In this document: one piece after another, positions 1-12,100 of the stretch
Numbering within the stretch: the stretch's first letter is position 1
Layout of the letters: every line of letters starts with the position of its first letter
NCBI GenBank assembly: GCA_005281725.1
Contig: SSBO01000007.1
Location: 2,424,402-2,488,401, forward strand
Reading direction: 5' to 3'
Origin: Wuchereria bancrofti
Taxonomy: Eukaryota > Nematoda > Chromadorea > Rhabditida > Onchocercidae
DNA: 64,000 bases
Translations under genes and position numbers: made by a program
The notes under the pieces: generated by a model
The model's database searches: none
Seen by the model: the letters and a program-made list of their open reading frames with translations, nothing else
What the model was told of the DNA's origin: nothing

Positions 1-108
1 GTCGAGATTAAGAAAAAACAATTACTATTATTTCGACCAGTTTAAAATTAAAAATAACTCCTAAAATAGAAAAATGAGGTAACTAGAAAAATTTTAAATA
101 GTACTCAC

Positions 109-3100
109 GTCACAACGTTCGAGTTCACTGCTTAGCGTACTGATATCACCAGCACATGGAAAAGTAGAACGTAAGTAATTTTCGAAACGTTCAATAATTG
201 GATCTTTTTCTATCAATTTATCTACCGATTCTTTCAATCCTACCAGACGTTTCTTCAAGTCTCCAATCTCAAATAGAAAGAATGCAGTGTCTTCTTAATG
301 GATATTGTAATAAACCTTAAAAATAAACGCTATAAGTTTAATTAGAAATTAGTCAACAATCGTACATCCATTCAAAATTTTATTTTTTAAAGAATAATTT
401 CAACGAACTTTTCGAATTATTTTTTTAAGAATTTTTTTTAAAGAATTAAGAATAAGGAAGCTTTTTGAGACACCTGCATATTAAAACCTCAGAAAGCATA
501 AACACTGAAAGATAATCACCTAAAAAAAACCATAAAGGTCAATTTAAAAGATGAATTAATAGTGAATCAAATAAGATGATTTGAGAGTTGCCATAAGGAG
601 GCTCTCTGAGACACCTACATATTAAAAGAGGTATATGCAACCGTTATTCAGTAAAACTTAATTAGTTCTGCAGCTTTTCTCATAGGCCCAATTCATTATA
701 CTTTCAATTCTCATCAGTTTGGTAAAACAGATTGGAAAGAAGTAGGAAAAATTAAAAAATTACTCACTTGTTCTTTGTTAGGGTAGTTAACTTCTAGAAA
801 TCTAATATGTTTATCTTGTTCTTGCAATTGCTTCTGTAATTTAGCTACACGTTCTTCACGTTCACTTAGTGGTATTTGAGTGCAATTCGAAACTACATTC
901 TTGGATTTTTCAAAAAATTCATTTAATTGGCTTGCTATTCGTTCCAATTCTTCATCGTTTTCAGCTGGAGAAAAGTAAAAATGAAAAAAAAAAATCAAAA
1001 CAGTTGAAGAATTCAGTTTTATTTCAAAAGTTTCAATATTGTCACTTTGTAGGAAAGCGATTTCTTCGAATTTGAGATTTCTTCCCTATGACTTCAGATT
1101 ACTTTATATTTATCTATCTATACACTACTTTTCTCCATTTGGAACACATCAGACTAGCTGCTCTTCGATAAATGTCTTATTGACTGCAATAATCTGACTG
1201 ATAAGCTGATGTGAATGAAGGAGTCAAAATTATGTAAAACAGCAGGAATAACTGTTTACTACCTTCAATCAAGGTACTATGCGCTGACAAGGAATTTAGT
1301 GCATCTGATATTCTGGTAACAATATCAGACCATATCTGAGTAAAATTCTGGAATGAATCATTAGCAAGTTGTAGTTGAGGAGTAGAAATATCAAGACTGT
1401 GAATTCGATCCAATTCTGCATGCAGTCCATTTACTTCTATTTCCTTTTCTTTAATTTCCTTCAGCTTGTCCTATGAAAAAACGTGCCATGCATTAATTAC
1501 AAATGATGTCACATTTACTGCAAATTGTAGGACAAAGTTATTTTCATCATAATGATTCTTTATTTAAAATGAGAAATTGTGGCCATAAACGCAGCACAAG
1601 TTTATTTTTTATTACATACAAGCTTTCAAAAAACTGAAATACCTGTACGATATTTTGGAGTTCGTCCGCATTTCGAGTAATTTTAAATTGATGTGTCCAT
1701 TCACGTAATGGTTGCAATTCCTCAGTAACACGGCTCACATTCGCAATGAAAACATCTACTGGTGAAATTACTGTGCTAACAGAAATAGTTGATGAGGAAG
1801 AAATCATCGGATCAGTTGTTTCATGTGAAGTAAACTGAATAGTAGACTGAAAAAAGGATATTTCAAGGAAAGGATACAATCAATGGCCTAATATACACTT
1901 GGCTCAATTATCGCATTGATTCAACATCCATTTTATTAAAGCTAAAATTTGTCGCGATGATTTGATGGATGTAAGTTCTTCTCACTGAATTTCATAGTCT
2001 CCTCATAACATTCATAGCTAATAATCAGTCTCAAAGATGGTAAGTTTGTGCTAAAATCGATCATTCATTTCTCATTTCATTCCATAGCAGTTCAATCTAT
2101 TAACTTCTTACACCGATTTAACTTACCAAAGGCTCACTTTCCAACTGACTGTCCACTTCCAAACAATGATGTTCACTTGTTTTCTTGCTGATATAATCTT
2201 CTTCTTTACCATCAGGTCGAAGTTGTCGTGCTTCTGCCTTTCCACTCCTTACTAACTAAATGAAACAGTACTTCTCAAACATAAATTTTTCTATTCCAAT
2301 GGATTTTCACATTTCTGAGGAATTAAAATCGAGAATTTTTTCTGGGAAACGATTCGAGAATTTTCTGGGAAAATCGGGAATTTCCTGGGGAAATACATTG
2401 CTTCTAATTTAAATACTTGAAAATGACATAGTTTTAGCAATAACTAAGAATTAGAATTTAAATTATTCAACTAAAGTGAATTTGGGTTTTCTATCTTTCT
2501 CGGAAAAGTTGAGAAGAAACGAACCATACGGGAATGGTCATCAATTCGAGCAACAATGTTATCCCAACGTTGGGTAACTGTTTCAATTTGTCGTCGAATT
2601 TGATTAGTATCTGTTCCATTAGTACTGTCGAGTTTATCGATTAATTCAACGGCAAGTTGTGAAAGGTGAACAAAATCAGGATGACCTTGCTGTAGAGCAG
2701 ATTCGAACTTCTGTATTAGATACACCTGATCAACTATTTCATTTTCCTCCTTCAGTTCATCCACAGCCCGTAAGCTTCCCATATCCTATAGCATATGTTA
2801 TGTTCATGAAAAGCAATGAATAATGCAAATTATTTGATAAGAAATCAATTTCAGTTAAATACAAACTTAATGATCAACAGAACTGATTAAAACTGGAATG
2901 AGAATCAGAAAGGTGAAGATGATGTAAAAACCACATTTTGGAGGAGGGATATTTCAGAATAATCAATAAAGCAATATTTGCAACAAATTATTAGTTTAGG
3001 ATTACCATATCTTCAATTATGGAAATGCTAACTGTGCCTTTGAGTTAGTAAAACGATAATTTCTGATTGGTCGAGAATGAAGAGAACGTTTATAAGTTTA

Positions 3101-6100
3101 TACTATTACTTATTTTTGTAACATTCCGAATCTCTAAATTAGTTTTAAACACAATGAATATTTTAAGAGAAAACAATTGAGTATTCTAATTTTATTCCTA
3201 AATGAAGAGAAACAAAACGTTTACAAACTTTAAATGAATGAATATCTTTCCTTGGAAATATCCATCTGTGCAACAGCATGGATTTCTAGATAATTTCTTC
3301 AGCTCAGTTTATTCACAGCTGATTTTATCAAATGGACCTGAAGTATGCGACATTTTCCTCCAAATAACAGAACCATACCGCATTTTCTCTTCATCTCAAC
3401 TATTTCTTGGTGGTACAAGTGCGCTTTTTAAGAGACTTTTTACGCAAAAGCTATTTACGTAATGTTTATGCAACGGAAAATGGATAATGTATAAACGAAA
3501 TTGCTGGAAAATAGCGTAACTGTTGTTGAAATTAAATGTATATTGTGGGATATTAAAATAAGAATTGAAAATGCAAATTATGAATAAAACAGATGGAAAG
3601 ACTTTGGAAAAGATAAGGGAAATTGAAAAGAAAATAGCTGGAAATTTCAATTCATTAAAATAAGAAAATTTAAAATGATGATTTATTCTTTTTATCAATG
3701 CTCTGATTCCGTAGTAATTTTACGAAAGCAGTAATTCCACCAATCCTAATTAACATTCTTGTATGTTCTCATTTTGTTTGAAGAATGAAACTTTATGATA
3801 CTTATACAACATGCACAAAATGCTAGATATGCAAATTAATACATAAACATACAAATTTCTCGGGTTCACATTATTTAACGGTCTGTTTGAGCAAGAGATG
3901 GATAAACGTAAACCAAAATGTTTATGTACGTATCAACCAATCATCACAAAATAAAACTTAATTTGCAAAAACCAGAAATTTTCAGTTATTTGCCTTATTA
4001 CTGCCGAGTGCTTAAAATGTCACGGATAGAACATATAAGGTATATAATACATGCGAAATAACACGTAGTTTAGGAGAGCCGATGAACTTTAAATGTTTAA
4101 AAAGAAGAATGAAACATTAAACGAAAAAGATATGCAGAGATGCAACAAGTCATTAAAAGCATCAATCATTGAAGTATGTTTTTTGAAACCATTCAACTTC
4201 CATTCTTCTTCCAAATTAATTTCATTTATTTAATGTCAATTGAATTGTGAACGATGAATTGTTGAGACAAAAATAAAAGGTGAAAGAAAAGTTTTTCTGG
4301 ATATTAATGACAGAAGATTGTAGCGGGGACGCCGGAAAGACTGAAGAGTTGATAAGTTTATAATGAAATGGAAAATCTCTTTAAATTATCAGAATTGAAA
4401 GTCTTTCATCTCTCGTTTTACTTTATCAACAATTTCATTAGGATATCATGTTTGACCTCCTTGGCCTCTTATTCGAAAAAATTTACTAATGTTGGCTTTG
4501 TTAGAAAACGCAGAAAAAATGGAATTCGTTCAAGCTTACTTCTTCCCAATTATTAAGCCATTCTAAAATCTTTCGATAATCGGAGGTGTACTGAGCGATC
4601 AGTTCCGATAAACCATTTAATTGTTGCGCGCGCATTTGAGCCCACTCGCAGACGCTCATCCACCTACAAAATTTGTCTGAGAAAGTGAAAATTTGCTAAG
4701 CATAGTATCCCAAATCTGCAAAACCGACAAAAATCTTTTATAATTTAAAAGAAGAATTTCAAAAATTTCAATTGTGAAGATTTCTTCCCAAAAAACAAGT
4801 GACTTTTCTAACTTTAATAATTTATTGTCCCATTACTTCAATTCCTAAAACTTTAAGAAATGGAAAGTTCATTTATCAAAATGGATATTTGAATATATTA
4901 GGAAAGCATCCTTCTTTCAACATTTCAAAAATCTTCAAACATTCACTGGACGAATTAAAAAAGAAAAAAGCAATCTGAACAAAGCATAAGAGAAAAATAA
5001 CCTTTGTCCAACGGATTGCAACAATTTTTCCAAATTTTCGTATGAGAAATGAGAGTCTGATTCGTCTACCACAGCTACAAATGTTGATAAGCCTCGAACG
5101 ATCTGTAATTATCTCTTTATTTTAAACAATTAATTTAAAAATTGAAAAAATGAGACAATATAATAACCTATCTCTCCTATCTCTTGTTTCAAGAAAGTTA
5201 GTTTATCTGGAATTCTCGATATTGACCAATTAATTTAATGAATTTAGGGAAAACTATCAAAAAAAAGAATCTCACAACAGGCATACCAGGTTGCATTGGT
5301 GGCTTTTCCTGATTTTTTTCAAAAAATATTCTTCAGTAAAATTACACAGTTTTAGGATACATTTACAGTTACAATAAAATTCCGGTAAAGGAAACAGTTT
5401 AACTACGAGGAGAGTAGAGAAAGACTACCTCATACTTGTATTTGAAGATAATGTAAGAAAATAATCAGAAAAACTTAAATCCTTCAAGATAGCTTTAAAA
5501 AAAATTTAGACTAAAATTATCAGAATTCAATATCAAATGAAAAATTAAATTTACTAAACAAAGAAGGAAATTAAATATTTCGAGATGAAGAGATTTGTTG
5601 AAGAGAAATTTCAATTATAGAAATATGGGGGTAATAAATGGCATGATAAATAACAGTTCGTTAACAGTGGCTGAGAAGCTCCGATTTAATTTCTCATTTT
5701 TTCTTTTTAATTTTTCCTTTATCGGAAAATTTTTCGAGCAAAAATTAAATGAAAACAAAAGTTCCAAAATAAATGGAAATTTTCCTAAACCAACAATGGC
5801 ACACAAATTATTCTGCAATTTCGTCAAACAGAGTAACGGGAAAATAATTCAACCAAACTAAGTTGTTCACAAGAAAAAAAATCACTCAAAAGTGTTTCTT
5901 GTTATCGATTTTTTTTTCTCTTGATGAAAAAAACATTCACTAATAAGCCAAGATATATGAGTTAGGATTTTCTAGGCTATCATTACTAGCAAGCTACAAA
6001 GTTCACCAATAGTGCGAAATGTTAAGTTTAAAACATTTGAAAAAGTCTCTAATTGATTCCATTCAATATTTTTTCAAAAGTGAATTAAGTGCAGCAGAGA

Positions 6101-9100
6101 AATTACACTTATTAGGATTGAGGTGTAATTAAAACACTATTTCCCGAGCGCGAATTGATCTAATTCTAGAATGAATACACTATCATTGTTGGAAAATGTT
6201 TAAGGGAGAGAACAGTAGACAAACCACTGCCACCACAATTAGATTTCAGTCAAAATCTCAGAAAACTACATGATTCCTTTTCCATTCAAAAGTCCGACTT
6301 GTCGAAGAATGCTTAATCAAAGCACAAAATGAATTTTCCTTTTGCACAAAATTTCATTTCATTACAAATCTGACACTGTCTGTGTTCAGTTCCGCTTCGG
6401 TTGTTTAAATGTAAGACAGTCAAAATTCTATTTAACAATGTTATATTGGAATGCCGGCGCCTGAAATAATTGGAAACTAATCATACGATATTTGGAATAA
6501 CACTGTTCAGGAAAGAGAGAAAACAAATTATTACTTAGAAAAGAGTAAATTATTTAAAAAACGATGTTACAATATGTGACATAAAGGAAATTAGGCCTCT
6601 AATATGTATCGCCAAAGAATTTCTTGCAGTGCTACCATAAATGAGTTACTTTGAAAAGAGTTGAAAGGAGCATAGAAGTATAGCAGAACACGTTTCACGT
6701 TTTAATCAGTACACATATTTAGACATACATATACAACTAAAGGTAAAAGGACAACAATCTAACTACACTCGTTCTGAAATCTTGTCCGCTAACATCATCC
6801 AATTAATTACTCTTTCCAAATTTACCACGAAAAATTTCCCTCTCTTACTCTTTGCATATTGAAAATCATTTCACAAACTATTTAGTTCAATGACCTATTC
6901 ATTGCTTTGTACCACCTTAACAAGCAATTAATAATACTATTACATGAAATGTGCTAAGTATTCAACGATTATTTTTCATACATTTTTTACTTTTAATTTT
7001 CTTACTAGCGTTAATTTAAACTGTAATTGGTACAGATATAGGAATGTATATTGAAAAATATAAAAATTGGAATACATATATTATTTACACACTTAAAATT
7101 ATGCATAAAGCATAACAATCAAACAGCAAACCTTACTTATACTATGCTTGCATCTCTTGTAACAATTTAAAAAAAGTGTTTGATAAGGTGACAACTGGAA
7201 CAATCAGTTTAAAATTACTAAAGTTGTCCGACCATTAAGAGAATGAATGACTTACCGTAATTTTTCACTCCTAATTTTTTTTTTTTTGTAATCTCATCTC
7301 TTTCTATTTGTGCAAAACTGATTCACAATAAAGTTGGTAAATTTAGTTGGAATCATCTAACTCGCCTTTTGTTCATTCTCGATGCGCTCTTGAATTGCTG
7401 TATGAGCATTGATTAATTGCTCAATTTCACTTCGATTCATTGTCAGAGGTGGCGCATTTTGGATTTCTTTTTCCATACTATCCAACCATTTCCTGAAAAA
7501 CAAACAAGATGGAATATCGGAAATGACCGAAAAATCATCAGATTATTTAGAACCGAATAATAAATTACACTAAGGAAAATTGTAGTGCAATCTTATTACA
7601 ATTTATGCAAAGGGAAAAGTAAGTTAATGAAAAAATTAAATGAAATAAATTTAAAAATTTCATTTATATCCCATACTATTTCACTGAATAGATAAAATTT
7701 TGTAGACCCTCACATTATTTAAAACAATTCCAAATGTTAGATCACTAAGACTGACAAACTTTTCAAGATTGTTTCTTCAGGAAAAAATAAAATACAATAT
7801 ATGAACAAAGCACTAAAACTTTGAAACATGATATGAATTTCCAGAGAGCCAATTTTTATATCTTTTGTTTAGAGTGAAATTAAAAATCAATTATAAAGTA
7901 ATGAAAAACTTTTTCAGGACAAAATTGCATGTCAGATATAAAGTACTGTTAGAATATTTAAAAAGAAGTATTTGAAAGACAAAAAGAAAAAATCAATAAT
8001 AACCTGATTGATTCGAGCTGCTCGATTTGAGCTGCATTCAAACAATGCTGAAGCTGATTTTGTCGTGACATTGCAACTTCTCTAATCCGTTCCCATTTCG
8101 CATTTACCATTAGCAATTGCGAGACAATTGCGCCTGCATCTTCTTCTTCCATTCTTTGCACCAGTTGTTGACCTCTTAAGATTGAAAACAAATAATTTTC
8201 AAGACATGTAATACTTCTAAAAATTCATCTTAATAAGATAAATGTTGAAATTTTTTTGAAAATGTTAAAGTAGAATAAATAAATGCTTAACATTTATACA
8301 TATATTGTTTAACATGTTATGATATGTTATGATTTGTTTGCAACAATCCTAAGATGAAGTCTAATTGATGTCTAATCCATGATGTTATGATATGTTATGG
8401 TAGGATTAATTAATAAATGATGTTATGACATGTTATGGTGGATTAATTAATGGATTAGACATCACGTGATCTTTCAAAACCTCCATATAACGATACTGAA
8501 AATGACTGAAAATTTTTGTGATCTTAATATATTTGTCACACTTGTGCAATTATTCAATTATTTTAAGAAATTTTCATTGAAAAAATTTCCAAATTCCAAT
8601 AATAACACAGTTATCAACAGCAGACCTGTGCAGTACTCGACCAACGCCATCTTGACTTTCGGTTAGTGACTGCATGAACATTTCATGCTCCTTGAATTGG
8701 CTCTTCACTAGCTCCACCTATAATGAAATTCCAAAGTTCGCGAATTTTCTTAAAATAATCATCGCTTTCTTACATTTACTTCGCTTGCTCTATTTACAAA
8801 TTTTAGTGAAAAATGAAGAAATGAATGAAAAGAGATTAATGAAAATAGAGATCGGATCAGCAAACACTGTTCCAGATAGTCAGATTATGAAATCAAACCA
8901 AATTCAATTAAATCCTAAAAACATAAATCAAAACTTGCATCATCTTTTTCAACAGATTTCATACAGTTAATCTGTTCTTCAGCTTCGAGTAACCATGCCA
9001 GTACATGTTCCAGGCAATCTTCAAATTCAATAACCGTCTCTTCCATCACTTTACCTCGTCGTCGGGCCGATTTTTGACTTGATGTGGAAGATTTACGTGA

Positions 9101-12100
9101 TCCAGTATCGATATTCTCAAAAAAATATTTAGTTTATTAAGCCATCGTCTCATTCGCGATTGAACTTTTTAAGCACCATTGTCTGGATGCCAAGATAACG
9201 ACACAAGATTCATCATTTTCTTCTAGTAAACAAACTGTAGCATTTTTATTGCTACCGATACTACATTTCTGTCGGCATCATTAATTTGTTTTGTCAAAAC
9301 TGTTACTAATTAATAGCAGTATGAAAATTTACTGAAAGTGCAATAATTACAGCAAAAAAGATGGCTAAAATCTCGAATAGAATCAGGATAATATGCTATA
9401 TAACATATTAAATTTTGAGAGAGAAGAATGAAAAGCGGAAAAGGGAGTGTGAGAGTTGAAGATAGATTGCAGTTGAAAAATTCAACAAAAGCATAGCGCA
9501 ATTATCTCAAGAGCATTGGAAGCTCAAATCATTTTGCTCTGCCTTGCTTTATTCTTTCCGGTGATATTTTACTAATAAACAATCAACTTTAAAGCACGTA
9601 CATGAAATTTCCTAAGTTAGACCGAACATTAATCGAAGCTAATCTTGCATTACAGCTAGAATTCATGAAATTTTGAAATTGCAAAAAATTTTAATAGTTC
9701 CATGTAAATTTGTTCTTAAACGTATTGCACTCAAAGTTATCAGTTTAAAACCCGCCAACACAAGCACACTAAAAAAATTGCATAAAACATACTTCAGCTT
9801 TTGTTGGAATTACAAACTGACAATTATGAAAAGAAATAAGTTTTTCAATATCAACGACGTTTGAATTTAAATTAGTTGAACGTTCTAAACATTGCTCCAA
9901 ATATTTTGATTTATGTCCATAAGTGAATTTCTGTGCATTGCTTCACTCTAATTTGTAGTTCTGCTTTAAACAAAAAGTAGTTAATTGTAAAATTATAAAT
10001 TTTTGAATGTTTTAAGTCTTTTTGAGGAAAATTTTGTCGTAACAATTTTTTCCACAAAGATTTATTCCTTGAAATTTTGTCTGGCAAATTGGAATTATAA
10101 ATTTTTTAATGATTATTATTACAAAAAAATTTCAGAGCAGCAAGTGAATGGATAAGTGAACTGAAATGATAGCTGATCAAAGATGCTAGATTAGAGTTCT
10201 CGAGTAACATTTGCAGAACTACACATACAAGTTTTTTTTTTTTTTTTTGGGAAAAAAATTTTTTTAATTCGAAGTCGAGACTTTTAATTTTTTAAATCTT
10301 TTTTCAAATGACCTCTAAAAGATAATGAATGATGTATTGGTAATCAAACTATTACTATAGGATTGGCTTGTCTGATGAACAAAATTAGAATAGATCTGTT
10401 CAATTATTGGCTCATCAAGCATTTTGCATAATACTTAACAAAAGTTGTTCAGTTGCACTTAAATATGAGCTTGAAGTATGCAAGGCGGAATGTGGAGACA
10501 TTTGCATCGATGTCACAGCTCTGCCGGGATATTCTTGTTTTTTCGCTACAATAAGTTTCTTGCTTAAGTGTGTATAGATTTAAGGATTAGTTAAACTAAC
10601 TTCGTTGGTTAGTTGTGAGTGTCTTCTGGATGATGGGGTAGAAGAAGATTGTTCGGGACTTCTCCGCATCGGATATTCCGCCTCAGCATGAGCAATCTCT
10701 ACCGGTTGCATTACTGAATCTATCATGGATTGAAAATCGCTTTTTATAGCGTCTTTTTGGCTAGTTATCCCCGGGCTTTGTGCGCTTTTAGAAGATTCCG
10801 ATGATTCTGCAGCTTGTTCAGATGATTGTAGCTCAGGATGAGACTGAGGTTCCGGTTCCGGTGATGGAACTCCAGTTGTGAGTGAGAGATAAAGTACCAT
10901 CAGATAACATACAACACTTTTCATATCCAAATGTTCGCTGGAAAAGTCTGAAAAATAATTGGCTATCGCATAAAATACCATCTTACATTCCTCTTCTCCT
11001 TTCTTAATTTCATTTCTTTCTAAGTTCTGTTTAACTTGATATTTAAAAAAAATTGTGAAATAATGAGAAAAAAGAAATAGAAAGAATGAAAAAGCTTTTC
11101 ACCAAGAAACAGTTAAAACTGAAAGAGTGCTGGAAAGTAGAGGTCAGAGCCAGAACTACTGCTCTCCCATACTTAGTAGTCATATAAGACATAATTCATG
11201 AAAAATATTTTGCCTTGTTATTCGAAGAGGCTAGAGATTATAACTTTAACAGATTGGAAATTTCTTGTAGGTGAAGGAAGAGAAACCTTTCGGATGAAGA
11301 AGACGTGGAGTATTGACATAACGTTCGGCTAGGCTCATTGCATGTTCGATGCGATCAACCGCCCGCATGTCACGTATTTGATTCATACTGAATAGTTCTG
11401 GGCTAAAAATAAGATTAAGCAAGCTGAGGATTGAATGCGTACATCTTACGAAAGTTCTCCTAGGTGGGTGGAAATCTTTACTCCATTCCATAAGTTACTT
11501 ATCTTGTCCCAAGAATAACTCAAATTTGTCTTATTTCTTTGAATTAACCATCAATTTCCTTTTTGTCGCTCCTTTACTTCATCATCTCTTATTTCAGTTT
11601 TTACACATTGACTTAAATTTCAGACTAAATGCGCTTCAAACTCTACCATCAAGAATTCTGATATTATAATGAAATCTTGAACTATTAGAATCCAACCCTC
11701 AATCCTTTTATTGAAAGTCTCAACTGGGTTTGGTCCAAAATTGCATTATATATTTATGATGAACTGTGTGTGGAAATATTAACTTATATGATAGTAAGAT
11801 AGCATTTAAAGCATAGCCATCTCTCCATGATGAGATGAAATCACTAATTTGCACTTCAAAGCGTTGTGCTCGTTCAACACACCAATCTTTCAGTGCCTCA
11901 GCCATTTTCTGATCACGAACATCAGCTGGAGCGAATCTGAAATTCGATAAGATTGAGTAATTCAATTTTTTACAAATCAGTCATTTGAATCAAAAATTTA
12001 TTTCTTATTGAAGCTATCGAAGTTTTAGTGAAGAATAAGAAAAAAATCCCAATATTTTAAATCATTTATAAAACTTTGGCAGTATGATGATTAAATTAAG

